Assembly (NCBI GenBank): GCA_040414495.1
Contig: JBEDUI010000151.1
Span: forward strand, 1 to 55,050
DNA from: DATAVB01 sp040414495
Lineage (GTDB): Bacteria > Actinomycetota > Actinomycetes > Mycobacteriales > QHCD01
Direction: 5' to 3'
Length of the DNA stretch: 55,050 nt
Of the stretch, positions 40,765 through 49,751 are shown piece by piece. Numbering within the stretch: position 1 is the first letter of the stretch; each line of letters begins with the position of its first letter. Under the pieces are notes generated by a model that did no database searches, was not told where the DNA came from, and saw nothing but the letters and a program-made list of their open reading frames with translations. Both the position numbers and the translations under genes were made by a program.

Positions 40765-41616
40765 GTGCTACCAACCTTCGTCATCGGCTTGCGTGAAGGC
40801 CTCGAAGCCGCATTGATTGTTGGCATTATCGCGACTTTTCTCCGCCGCCGCGATCGGCGTGACCTGCTCCGGTCGCTCTGGATCGGGGTGGTCTGTGCCG
40901 CGGCGATCTGCCTGGCCATCGGCATCGCGCTGTACGTCGTCTCCCGCGAGATCAAGCAGCAACAGCAGGAGCGCCTGGAGACCGTGATCGGTGTGCTGGC
41001 CGTGGTGATGGTCAGCTACATGATCATCTGGATGCGCCGGCACGCCCGCGAAATGAAGGGCGACCTGGAGGGTGCGGCCGAAGCCGCGCTGGCCAAGGGC
41101 TCGGGCATGGCGCTGGTCGGAATGGCTTTCCTGGCCGTACTGCGCGAAGGCTTCGAGACGGCCGTATTCCTGCTGGCCACATTCCAGACCAGCCAGGGCA
41201 CCGGGTACGGCGTGGCCGGTGCCGCGCTCGGCATCGCGGTCGCGGCCGGCATCGGGTACGGCATCTACCGCGGCGGCATCCGGCTGAACCTGACCCGTTT
41301 CTTCACCGTGACCGGCATCGTCCTGGTGTTGGTGGCAGCCGGGCTGGTGGTGACCGCGTTCCACACCGCGTTCGAGGCCGGCTGGCTCACGACCGGGACC
41401 AGCGAGGCGCTGGACCTGAGCTGGCTGGTCCGCCCCGGTACGCCGTTGGAGTCGCTGTTCACCGGGGTGCTCGGCGTGCAGCCGCGCCCGTCCGTGATCG
41501 AGCTGATCGGCTGGCTGGTGTACCTGGTCCCGATGCTGCTGTTCGTGGCCTGGCCGCGCCGCAAGAGCACGCCCGCGCCGAGCAAGGCGGTCGGTGAACC
41601 GACCTCCGTGCATTAA
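40765..41616 (+). CDS. efeU: Iron permease EfeU (FTR1 family)
   Basis: The 283-residue integral membrane protein has seven hydrophobic segments. It carries two copies of the FTR1 iron-binding motif, REGLE at 10-14 and REGFE at 127-131, in membrane helices. It starts at GTG 40765 after GGGAGA. EfeU forms the ferrous-iron channel of the EfeUOB system. efeO and efeB follow in the same direction (39-base gap, then a TGATG junction), and an iron box lies directly upstream. Confidence 0.95.
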   Translation: MLPTFVIGLREGLEAALIVGIIATFLRRRDRRDLLRSLWIGVVCAAAICLAIGIALYVVSREIKQQQQERLETVIGVLAVVMVSYMIIWMRRHAREMKGDLEGAAEAALAKGSGMALVGMAFLAVLREGFETAVFLLATFQTSQGTGYGVAGAALGIAVAAGIGYGIYRGGIRLNLTRFFTVTGIVLVLVAAGLVVTAFHTAFEAGWLTTGTSEALDLSWLVRPGTPLESLFTGVLGVQPRPSVIELIGWLVYLVPMLLFVAWPRRKSTPAPSKAVGEPTSVH

Positions 41617-41655
41617 CCCGTTTCGTAGACAGAACCAGAAATCAGAGAGGCCCCG

Positions 41656-42786
41656 ATGTCCCGTATCGCATCCTGCCTGCAGGTGGCCACCCCGGTCGTC
41701 ATCGGGGCCGTACTGCTGACCGGTTGCGGTGTGACCGAGTCGACCAAGGCGAAGGCCGGCACCGACACGGTGCGGATCCAGGTCACCGATGACAGCTGCC
41801 TGCCCAGCCCCGCCTCGGCCAAGGCCGGCGCGTTGACGTTCGAGGTCAAGAACAAGAACTCGGGCCGGGTCAACGAGGCCGAGCTGATGCAGAACGGTCT
41901 GATCCTGGCCGAAAAGGAGAACCTGACCCCGGGCCTGTCCGGTCGGTTCACGCTGCGGCTCAAGCCGGGCGAGTACATCGTGAACTGCCCGAACGCCAAG
42001 AACGACCAGGCCAAGTTCACCGTCACCGGCAAGGCCGCCGACGCCTCCGGGACGACCGACGAATCGGTGAGCACCGCGGTCGCGGCGTACCAGAAATACG
42101 TGAACAACCAGGTCAAGACGCTGGTCTCGCGCGTTGCGCCGTTCGTCGCGGCGGTCAAGGCCGGCGACCTAGCCAAGGCCAGGACGCTCTACGCCCCAGC
42201 GCGTACCTATTACGAGATGATCGAGCCGGTCGCGGAGAGCTTCGGCGACCTCGACCCGCAAATCGACGCGCGGGTGAACGACGTGGCCAACACGTCGCAG
42301 TGGACCGGGTTCCACCGCATCGAAAAGGCGCTGTGGCAGGACAATTCGCTGGCCGGAATGGGGCCGGTGGCCGACAAACTCGGCACCGATATCGCGAAAC
42401 TGCAGGGGCTGACCAAAACGGTGAAATTCCAGCCGGCGCAGATCGCCAACGGGTCGGTCGGCCTGCTCGACGAGGTCGCCAAGAGCAAGATCACCGGCGA
42501 GGAGGACCGCTACAGCCACACCGACCTGTGGGACTTCGACGCCAACGTCGCCGGTGCCCGCGAGGCGTTCCAGGTGCTGCAGCCGATTCTGCAGAAGAAG
42601 GACCCGAAGCTGGTCACCACGATCAACAAGCAGTTCGGCGCGGTGCTGAGCGCGCTGGAGAAATACCGGCAGGGCGATGGGTACGTGAATTACACGACGG
42701 TCACCCAGTCCGAGCGGCGGCAGCTCACTACGATCGTCACCGCATTGTCGGAGTCGTTGAGCAAAGTCGCCGGTGAGATTGTCTGA
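41656..42786 (+). CDS. efeO: EfeO, iron-uptake lipoprotein with cupredoxin and M75 domains
   Basis: The protein has 376 residues. The signal peptide ends in a lipobox (LLTGC, Cys at 24), so it is anchored on the outer side of the membrane. A cupredoxin-like domain (about 35-130) is followed by the M75 helical domain with the iron-binding HxxE motif in WTGFHRIEKALW and the GEEDRYSHTDLWDFDANVAGA signature. Its stop overlaps the efeB start by one base (TGATG). It collects iron for EfeU. Confidence 0.95.
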   Translation: MSRIASCLQVATPVVIGAVLLTGCGVTESTKAKAGTDTVRIQVTDDSCLPSPASAKAGALTFEVKNKNSGRVNEAELMQNGLILAEKENLTPGLSGRFTLRLKPGEYIVNCPNAKNDQAKFTVTGKAADASGTTDESVSTAVAAYQKYVNNQVKTLVSRVAPFVAAVKAGDLAKARTLYAPARTYYEMIEPVAESFGDLDPQIDARVNDVANTSQWTGFHRIEKALWQDNSLAGMGPVADKLGTDIAKLQGLTKTVKFQPAQIANGSVGLLDEVAKSKITGEEDRYSHTDLWDFDANVAGAREAFQVLQPILQKKDPKLVTTINKQFGAVLSALEKYRQGDGYVNYTTVTQSERRQLTTIVTALSESLSKVAGEIV

Positions 42787-44024
42787 TGTCGGTCTCGCGT
42801 AGGGGATTTCTTGGCGGGCTCGGCCTGGCCGGGGCCGCCGGTATCGGCGTGGCGGCGGCCGGCTGCTCGGACGCCAAGGAACCGGCCAAGTCGGCGGGAC
42901 CCTCGCCCAGCGCTGGGACCGTCCCGTTCCACGGCAAGCACCAGGCCGGAATCGCCACCGAAACCCAGGACCAGCTGGCGTTCGCCGCGTTCGACCTGTC
43001 CACTACCGACCGCGGCGAACTGATCGACCTGCTCAAGACCTGGACCACGGCCGCGGTCGCGATGAGCACGGGGCAGCCGGTGGTCGGCGATTCGGCCAGC
43101 GACCAGGTGCCGCCGGCCGACACCGGGGAGGCGGCCGGCCTGCCGCCGAACCGGCTCACGATCACGATCGGCTTCGGCCCGTCCATGTTCGACAAGCGGT
43201 TCGGGCTGGCCGGCAAGAAGCCGGCCGCGCTGAAGGATCTGCCGGCGCTGCCCGGCGACGAACTCGACCCGGGCCGCTGCGGCGGTGACATCGCGATCCA
43301 GGCCTGCGCCAACGACCCGCAGGTCGCGTTCCACGCGATGCGTAACCTCAACCGGCTCGCGCTCGGCACCGCCAGCATGCGCTGGTCCCAGCTCGGCTTC
43401 GGCAAGACCGCCTCGACCAGCGCGGACCAGGCCACCCCGCGCAACCTGATGGGCTTCAAGGACGGCACCCGCAACGTCCGCGGCGAAGACGCCGGCACGA
43501 TGAACAAGTACGTCTGGGTGGGTGAGGAGTCCGATCAGGCCTGGCTGCGCGGTGGGTCGTACCTGGTAGCGCGGCGGATCAAGATGCAGATCGAGTCGTG
43601 GGACCACGACTTCCTGGCCGACCAACAGGCTGTGTTCGGCCGGCAGAAGGTCACCGGCGCGCCGTTGACCGGGCAGCAGGAATTCGACCCGCCCAACTTC
43701 CACGCCAAGGACAAGACCGGTCAGCTGGTCATTCCGGCCGACGCGCACATCCGGTTGGCGGCCCACGAGAACAACGACGGTCTACGGATCTTGCGCCGCG
43801 GCTATTCGTTCACCGACGGCATGGACGCGCAGGGGCAGTTGGATGCCGGCCTGTTCTTCATCGCGTACCAGAAGAACCCGGACCAGTTCATTACGCTGCA
43901 GCGCAAGCTCGGCTCGATGGACAAGCTCAACGAGTACATCTCGCACACCGGCAGCGCGGTCTTCGCCTGCCCGCCCGGTGTCACCGGTCAGAACGGGTAC
44001 TGGGGCCAGACGCTGTTTGGCTAG
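42786..44024 (+). CDS. efeB: EfeB, Dyp-type heme peroxidase with Tat signal
   Basis: The 412-residue protein has a twin-arginine signal (SRRGFLGG at 4-11) followed by a hydrophobic stretch and a possible lipobox (AAGC), so it is exported folded with heme. The Dyp core shows MGFKDGTRNV (GxxDG), HIRLAAHENN with the proximal His region, and ILRRGYSFTDGM. It oxidises ferrous iron or removes iron from heme in the EfeUOB system. It is the last gene of the operon; a weak hairpin follows the stop. Confidence 0.94.
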   Translation: MSVSRRGFLGGLGLAGAAGIGVAAAGCSDAKEPAKSAGPSPSAGTVPFHGKHQAGIATETQDQLAFAAFDLSTTDRGELIDLLKTWTTAAVAMSTGQPVVGDSASDQVPPADTGEAAGLPPNRLTITIGFGPSMFDKRFGLAGKKPAALKDLPALPGDELDPGRCGGDIAIQACANDPQVAFHAMRNLNRLALGTASMRWSQLGFGKTASTSADQATPRNLMGFKDGTRNVRGEDAGTMNKYVWVGEESDQAWLRGGSYLVARRIKMQIESWDHDFLADQQAVFGRQKVTGAPLTGQQEFDPPNFHAKDKTGQLVIPADAHIRLAAHENNDGLRILRRGYSFTDGMDAQGQLDAGLFFIAYQKNPDQFITLQRKLGSMDKLNEYISHTGSAVFACPPGVTGQNGYWGQTLFG

Positions 44025-44046
44025 GGCGCGTCTGCCAGGCACGCCC
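44024..44046. terminator. Probable terminator between efeB and the LysR gene
   Basis: Arms gggcgcgtct (44024-44033) and aggcacgccc (44037-44046) pair with two mismatches over a 3-base loop; the two flanking genes converge here. Confidence 0.5.
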
Positions 44047-44052
44047 TGGTCC

Positions 44053-44886
44053 TCAGCCGGTGTCGTGGATGGCCTTGGCCAGGGCGGCCACCGCTGGTTC
44101 GGCCGACCGGGAGCCGCCCAGCAGAACCAATTCGATCGAGCCCAGATCCGGCAGCCCGACCTTCAGCTCGCGCAGGTCCGGCGGGATGAGGCTGCGGGTG
44201 AACGCCACTACGCCCAGCTCGGCCAAGGCCGCCGCCCGCAACCCGGCCAAGCTGCCGCTGGTGCAGTTGATCTGCCACGGGCGGCCGGCCTCGCGCAGCG
44301 CGTGCAGGGCGCGGGCCCGGGACAGGCTCGGCGGCGGGTAGACGACCAGCGGTACGGGCCCGGCCCGCTCGACCCGCAGCCCGGGCGCGCCGACCCAGAC
44401 CAGCCGGTCCCGGCCGACCAGTTGGCCATGCGTCTCACCCGGATTTCGCTTGGCGTACACCAGATCCAGCGAGCCGGCCCGCAGCCGGCGCAGCAGCTCG
44501 CTGGAGAGCTCGACCGTGAGCTCGAGGTCGACCAGCGGGTGGTGCCGGCGGAAATCGCGCAGCACCTGGGGCAGCTGGGTGAGCACCAGGTCCTCGGACG
44601 CACCGAACCGCAGCCGGCCGCGCAGCGGCGACCCGGCGAACCAGTTCTCGGCTCGTTCGTGTTCGGTCAGGATCGAGCCGGCGAACCCGGCCATCGCCTC
44701 GCCGTCGGCGGTGAGCGTGACGCCGTGCGTGTCGCGGATCAGCAGCTGCCGGCCCGAGGCGCGCTCCAACTTCCCGACGTGTTGGCTGATCGTGGACTGC
44801 TGCAGCCCCAGTCGGGCCGCCGCCCGGGTGAAGCTGTGGGCCCGGGCCACGGCCAGGAAGCTGCGCAGCTGCACCGGGTCGTACAT
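44053..44886 (-). CDS. LysR-type transcriptional regulator
   Basis: The 277-residue protein starts at the ATG giving MYDPVQLRSFLAVARAHSFTRAAARLGLQQSTISQHVGKLERASGRQLLIRDTHGVTLTADGEA, the canonical LysR winged helix. The C-terminal effector domain has the usual two-lobed pattern. It is divergent from the SBF-type transporter gene, with 113 bases between the starts that hold a T-N11-A palindrome, so it probably regulates that transporter and itself. The effector is unknown. Confidence 0.92.
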   Translation of the reverse strand: MYDPVQLRSFLAVARAHSFTRAAARLGLQQSTISQHVGKLERASGRQLLIRDTHGVTLTADGEAMAGFAGSILTEHERAENWFAGSPLRGRLRFGASEDLVLTQLPQVLRDFRRHHPLVDLELTVELSSELLRRLRAGSLDLVYAKRNPGETHGQLVGRDRLVWVGAPGLRVERAGPVPLVVYPPPSLSRARALHALREAGRPWQINCTSGSLAGLRAAALAELGVVAFTRSLIPPDLRELKVGLPDLGSIELVLLGGSRSAEPAVAALAKAIHDTG

Positions 44887-44898
44887 GAGGGCATCGTA

Positions 44899-44913
44899 AT
44901 CACGGATCGTGAT
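44899..44913. promoter_or_regulatory. LysR operator (T-N11-A palindrome)
   Basis: ATCACG-GAT-CGTGAT is a perfect 6-bp inverted repeat around 3 bases and contains the T-N11-A core typical of LysR boxes. It lies 13 bases upstream of the LysR gene start, in the divergent promoter. Confidence 0.65.
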
Positions 44914-44999
44914 AACTGTTAGTGCCCACATTCTCGTTCAGAATGTCCGGTGGTACGCGAGAATCGAGCCGGACAGTACGTACGGGACGAAGGGCGAGC

Positions 45000-46022
45000 A
45001 TGGGCAGGTTGGCCGAACGGCTGCGGGTCGACCCGTTCATCCTGTCGATTCTCGCCACCGTCGGCATCGCGGCTTTGGTACCGGCCCGCGGGACCGGCGC
45101 GACGGTCGCCAGCCACGCCACCACGGTCGCGGTTGGCCTGCTGTTCTTCCTGTACGGCGCGCGGCTCTCGCCGCAGGCGGCGCTCTCTGGCGCCCGTAAT
45201 TGGCGGCTGCACCTGCTGGTCCTGGCCGCGACGTTCGTGTTGTTCCCGGTGCTCGGGCTGGCCCTGCAGGTGCTGCGGCCTGGCGTGTTGACCCCGCAGC
45301 TCTACACCGGGGTGCTGTTCCTGTGCCTGCTGCCCTCGACCGTGCAGTCCTCGATCGCGTTCACCTCGGTGGCCAAGGGCGATGTCGCGGCGGCCATCTG
45401 CAGCGCCTCGTTCTCCAACCTGATCGGGATCGTGCTGACCCCGTTGCTGGCGGCCGGGCTCATCCACGGTTCCGGTTCGGCCGGCATCTCCGGCGGCTCG
45501 GTGCTGGACATCGTGTTGCAGTTGCTCGCGCCGTTCCTGGCCGGTCAGGTGCTGCGGCGTTGGATCGCCGACTGGGTCACCCGGCACAAGAAGGTGCTCG
45601 GCCTGGTCGACAAGGGCTCGATTCTGCTGGTTGTCTATACGGCCTTCAGCGAGGGTGTGGTGGCCGGCATCTGGCATCAGCTGTCGGTGGCCCGGCTGTT
45701 CCTCCTGATCGGCGTCTGCATCGTGTTGTTGGCGCTGGTGCTGTCGATTACGGCGTTCTCCTCGGCGCGCCTCGGTTTCAGCCGCGAGGAACGGATCACG
45801 ATCGTGTTCTGCGGTTCGAAGAAGAGTCTGGCCAGCGGCCTGCCGATGGCGACCGTGTTGTTCGCCGGGGGCAACGTCGGGCTGATCGTGCTGCCGTTGA
45901 TGCTCTTCCACCAGATTCAGCTGATCACCTGCGCCGCGCTGGCCCGCCGCTGGGCCCGTACCGCGCCCGAATCGCGGGCCACGGCGGCTGTCCCGGTGAT
46001 CAGCGCTGGACCGCGACCGTGA
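45000..46022 (+). CDS. SBF-like (bile acid:sodium symporter fold) transporter
   Basis: The 340-residue protein starts at ATG 45000 and has nine or ten membrane helices. The order of motifs (LLFFLYGARLSPQAAL, FLCLLPSTVQSSIAFTSVAKGDVAAAICSASFSNLIGI and FCGSKKSLASGLPMATVLF) identifies the SBF-like YfeH group. Substrate unknown; probably an organic anion. It is divergent from its probable LysR regulator, and its last 23 bases overlap the 3' end of the convergent BNR-repeat gene. Confidence 0.9.
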   Translation: MGRLAERLRVDPFILSILATVGIAALVPARGTGATVASHATTVAVGLLFFLYGARLSPQAALSGARNWRLHLLVLAATFVLFPVLGLALQVLRPGVLTPQLYTGVLFLCLLPSTVQSSIAFTSVAKGDVAAAICSASFSNLIGIVLTPLLAAGLIHGSGSAGISGGSVLDIVLQLLAPFLAGQVLRRWIADWVTRHKKVLGLVDKGSILLVVYTAFSEGVVAGIWHQLSVARLFLLIGVCIVLLALVLSITAFSSARLGFSREERITIVFCGSKKSLASGLPMATVLFAGGNVGLIVLPLMLFHQIQLITCAALARRWARTAPESRATAAVPVISAGPRP

Positions 46023-47907
46023 TCGGGGAGCTGGAACTGGCGGCATAGCCGGAATTTCCCGGGTACCGGGCCTGGAACGAGACCCGCTGGGTCGGCCGGG
46101 TCGTGACGCGGGCCAGACCGCCGGAGTCGACCGCGACGCTGGTGCGCCGGGTCCACGTACCGCCGCTGACCCGCTGCCACAGCTGGACGTGGGCGCCCGC
46201 GATCCCGTGCCCGGTGGCCGGATTCACCAGGCGCAGGCCGACGTGGACCGCCTTTCCACGATGGACGGTCGTATGGTCGACGCTGACCTTGGTCGCGGTT
46301 GCCGTCACTGTATTGACCGTGGCGGCGGGCGAGGCGGAGGCGCCGAATCCGTGGCCGCCACTGGCCCGGATCTCGTATTGCGCGCTGCGCGCGGCGGTGA
46401 TGCGGAAGCGCACCATGCCGGCCGAATCGGTGGTCGCGGTGGCCTGCCACGAATAGGGCCGGCCGGCCGAATGGCCCCACAACTCGACGTGCACCCCGGA
46501 CTTCGGCTTGCCCTGGTAGCCCTGCACGACCCGGCCGCTGATCGTGGCCGCGGTGCCGGTGACCACGCCGGCGGTCGGGGCGCTGATCCGGGTCGTGGTC
46601 GGGGCCGGATCGGACGTCAGCTCGCGCAGCTGGGTTTTGTAGCCGCCCTTCCAGTTGGTGTACGTGCCGGACATCCACAGCACCTTCACCGGACCGGCCG
46701 GGCCCCACGGCACGATCGGGCGTACGTTCTTCTGGGTCGAATTCTCGGTGATCGCCACCGGCGTGCCGAATGTCTGGCCGCCATCAGACGTCTGCCATTG
46801 TTCGATTTCCCATTGCCCGCTGATTTCCCGCGACGTGTACACAGTGGACACATCATTCGGATCGAGCGACATTCCGCCGGAGTAATCCGGTTCCTGGCCG
46901 CCGGAGTCGATGCTGCCGCCGGCCGTGGTGAAATCGGTCCGCTGCCATTGTTTTCCGTCCCACCGCGCGTAGTGGTAATGGTGGTCCGAATCGGTGGGGA
47001 ACGTCGCGAACAGCACGACCGGATTTCCGTTCGGATCCAGCGCCGCGTCCTGCACCCACGCTTTTCCGTCCGGACCGCTGCCGTCGTAAAGCGGCGGCAC
47101 GGAAGCGATATTCACCGACGAGTCGCCCAGCTGGCCCATCGTGCCCACCGGCGTACCGTCCATTGTGCTCAGTTGGCCCTTGCTGTAGGTCAGGGCGTAC
47201 ACGGAATCGTGTGGCACATCGCGGGGATGACCCTCGTCGAACGTGATGAATATCTTGTCCTTGCCGTTGGTCGCGTATTTCACGTACGGACGAACGGCCG
47301 ACCCGCTCAGCAATTGCTGCGCCGGAGCCCAGGTCTTGAGATTGTCATCGCTCCAGGTCACCGCTGGCTTGGAGTCGGCGGCCCGGAAAAACAGGTACGT
47401 GCGCTTTTCGTCCGACAGATAAATAGGGTTGGCGTACGTATAACCGGCGGAGCCGGCCGTATTCACCCCGACGGTGTGTTCGGGCCCGAAGGAGGTGATG
47501 TCCTCGGGCCGGGTCGAGATCCGGTAATACATTTCCGCGCCGGTGTGCTTGGTGTAGAAGACCGCGATCTGCCCGCCCGGCAGCACTTCCAGGCCCGGGG
47601 CGGCGTGGTCGTCCCGCTGCAGGCCGGCGTGCAACGTGGTGTGTTGCAACGTCGCGCTGCCGGTTTCTTCGCTCACCACGTCGACGTCACCGGTGGAGGT
47701 GACGTATCCGATGTAGGTCTGGTCGTGCGCTCCGACGTAGTGCACGGCCCGCGGGTCCTGGAACCAGCACCACGCCCCGTCGGCGACCAGTTCGCCGGCG
47801 CGGGTACCGGCCGGCGCGCCACTGCTCGGCCGCACCAACGCGAAGACCGTCAGCCCGATCGCGACGGCGACGAGGAGCAACAAAGGACGCAGCCTGCGCA
47901 GCGGCAT
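46000..47907 (-). CDS. Secreted BNR-repeat protein with two C-terminal Ig-like domains
   Basis: This 635-residue protein starts with a basic N-terminus and a hydrophobic segment (LRPLLLLVAVAIGLTVFALV) acting as signal or anchor. Residues 40-430 form a BNR_4-type six-bladed beta-propeller with WCWFQDPRAVHYVG, RPYVKYATNGKDKIFITFDEGHPRD, HYHYARWDGKQW and DYSGGMSLDPNDVSTVYTSRE. Two Ig-like domains follow (TRISAPTAGVVTG and TATKVSVDHTTVHRG). Proteins of this type bind or cleave plant or bacterial polysaccharides. No catalytic residue can be named. Confidence 0.8.
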   Translation of the reverse strand: MPLRRLRPLLLLVAVAIGLTVFALVRPSSGAPAGTRAGELVADGAWCWFQDPRAVHYVGAHDQTYIGYVTSTGDVDVVSEETGSATLQHTTLHAGLQRDDHAAPGLEVLPGGQIAVFYTKHTGAEMYYRISTRPEDITSFGPEHTVGVNTAGSAGYTYANPIYLSDEKRTYLFFRAADSKPAVTWSDDNLKTWAPAQQLLSGSAVRPYVKYATNGKDKIFITFDEGHPRDVPHDSVYALTYSKGQLSTMDGTPVGTMGQLGDSSVNIASVPPLYDGSGPDGKAWVQDAALDPNGNPVVLFATFPTDSDHHYHYARWDGKQWQRTDFTTAGGSIDSGGQEPDYSGGMSLDPNDVSTVYTSREISGQWEIEQWQTSDGGQTFGTPVAITENSTQKNVRPIVPWGPAGPVKVLWMSGTYTNWKGGYKTQLRELTSDPAPTTTRISAPTAGVVTGTAATISGRVVQGYQGKPKSGVHVELWGHSAGRPYSWQATATTDSAGMVRFRITAARSAQYEIRASGGHGFGASASPAATVNTVTATATKVSVDHTTVHRGKAVHVGLRLVNPATGHGIAGAHVQLWQRVSGGTWTRRTSVAVDSGGLARVTTRPTQRVSFQARYPGNSGYAASSSSPITVAVQR

Positions 47908-48045
47908 GTCACTGGCTCCATTTCGGCGGTGACGGGGTTATTACGGGGCGACCGGGATTATGTCGTACGGATGCGAACGATCGGGGCAGAACGTGTGGCC
48001 CCGCAAAACCGGCCCGATGTCGTAGCGGTCGGGCACGATGAACCC

Positions 48046-49581
48046 ATGCTGATCGCCGATCTCGTGCAGACCTGGACCCAGGTCGCGACGACCTCCTCCC
48101 GGCTGGCCAAGGTTGAGGCGCTGGCGGACTGCCTGCGTCGGCTCGCGCCGACGGAGACGGTCCCGGCCGTGGCGTACCTGTCCGGGGAGCTGCGGCAGCG
48201 ACAGATCGGAGTGGGCTGGGCGACCTTGCGGGATCTGCCGGCGCCAGCGGGGCAGCCGAGCCTGACCGTGCTCGATGTCGATGAGGTGTTCGACCAGATC
48301 AAGGCTACTGCCGGCAAGGGGTCGCAGGGACTGCGTCGGGCCGCGCTGGTCGAGCTTTTCGGCCGGGCCACGGCCGACGAGCAGCGGTTCCTGCGCCAGT
48401 TGCTGGTCGGTGAGCTGCGGCAGGGCGCGTTGGCCGGTGTGATGGCCGATGCGGTGGCGAAGGCCGCCGGGGTGCCGCTGGCGGCGGTACGCCGCGCGCT
48501 GCTGTTGGGCGGTGATCTGCGGCTGGTGGCGGCCGCGGCCCTGACCGACGGCGAGGCCGGGTTGGGTGAGTTCCGGCTGCAGGTCGGGCGGCCGCTGACC
48601 CCGATGCTGGCCCAGCCGGCCGACGACATCGACGTGGCGTTCGAGAAGTTCGGCTCGGTCCTGCCGGTGGCGGTCGAACGCAAGCTGGACGGTGTCCGGA
48701 TCCAGGTGCACCGGGCCGGCTCGGATATCCAGGTCTTCACTCGCAGCCTGGATGACATCACCAGTCGGGTACCTGAGGTGGTCGAAGCGGTCGGCGCGCT
48801 GCCGGTCGACTCGCTGGTCATCGACGGCGAGGCGATCGCGTTGCGGCCAGACGGGCGGCCGCAACCCTTCCAGGTCACCAGCAGCCGGGTCGGCGCCCGG
48901 GGCGATCCGCAGCGGCTACGCGGCGAGATTCCGCTGACTCCGGTCTTCTTCGACGCGCTGCACATCGACGGCACGGACTTGCTCGACCGGGGCGAGGGGG
49001 AGCGGTTCGATGCGCTCGGTGAGATGGCGCCCGGGTTGTTGGTCGACAGGACCGTGGCCGAGGATCCGGCCGCCGCGCAGGCGTTCTTCGACGCCTCGGT
49101 CGGCGGCGGGCACGAGGGCGTCGTGCTCAAATCCCTGCTCGCTCCGTACGACGCCGGGCGACGCGGTGGCGCGTGGATCAAGGTCAAGCCGCGGCACACC
49201 TTGGACCTGGTGGTGCTGGCCGCCGAATGGGGTCACGGCCGACGGCGCGGGCGGCTGTCCAACCTGCACCTGGGCGCGCGGGATCCGGCCGGTGGGTTCG
49301 TGATGCTGGGCAAGACGTTCAAGGGCCTGACCGACGCGATGCTGGCCTGGCAGACGGTGCGGCTGCTGGAGTTGGCGACCGATCGCGGCGACTGGGTCGT
49401 GACGGTCCGCCCGGAACTCGTCTGCGAAATCGCCTTCGACGGCGTGCAGCGCAGCTCGCGATATCCGGGCGGGTTGGCGTTGCGGTTCGCCCGGGTCAAG
49501 GGCTACCGGCTCGACAAGTCGGCCGCCGACGCCGACACCATCGAGACCGTGCAGGCGATATTCGACGCCAGCCGGGAGTGA
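48046..49581 (+). CDS. ligB: ATP-dependent DNA ligase (LigB type)
   Basis: The 511-residue protein starts at ATG 48046. It has an N-terminal DNA-binding domain (to residue about 190), the nucleotidyltransferase domain with active-site VERKLDGVRIQVHR (Lys213), SLVIDGEAIAL, FFDALHIDG, HEGVVLKS and WIKVKPRHTLDLVVLAAEWGHGRRRG, and an OB-fold with KTFKGLTDAML. Layout and length match mycobacterial LigB (Rv3062). It seals nicks using ATP; the essential NAD-dependent ligase would be elsewhere. Confidence 0.93.
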   Translation: MLIADLVQTWTQVATTSSRLAKVEALADCLRRLAPTETVPAVAYLSGELRQRQIGVGWATLRDLPAPAGQPSLTVLDVDEVFDQIKATAGKGSQGLRRAALVELFGRATADEQRFLRQLLVGELRQGALAGVMADAVAKAAGVPLAAVRRALLLGGDLRLVAAAALTDGEAGLGEFRLQVGRPLTPMLAQPADDIDVAFEKFGSVLPVAVERKLDGVRIQVHRAGSDIQVFTRSLDDITSRVPEVVEAVGALPVDSLVIDGEAIALRPDGRPQPFQVTSSRVGARGDPQRLRGEIPLTPVFFDALHIDGTDLLDRGEGERFDALGEMAPGLLVDRTVAEDPAAAQAFFDASVGGGHEGVVLKSLLAPYDAGRRGGAWIKVKPRHTLDLVVLAAEWGHGRRRGRLSNLHLGARDPAGGFVMLGKTFKGLTDAMLAWQTVRLLELATDRGDWVVTVRPELVCEIAFDGVQRSSRYPGGLALRFARVKGYRLDKSAADADTIETVQAIFDASRE

Positions 49582-49751
49582 GTCAGCCCGAAATCCATTC
49601 GGCGTCCGGCATCGGCAACCGAGCGTGACATGCGCCGCCCCGGAGTCGTGGTCGCAGGGTGACGCACTAACATCTCGACGAGGATGCGGTGGCAGCCGGA
49701 TCCCGATGAGCCTGACCGATGGCTCTGCCGCATGTACTTGGAGGACAGTCC

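Noticed and set aside
46189..48045. Long in-frame extension upstream of the ATP-dependent ligase
   Set aside because: It is antisense to the BNR-repeat gene and has no domain; the ligase family start fits ATG 48046.
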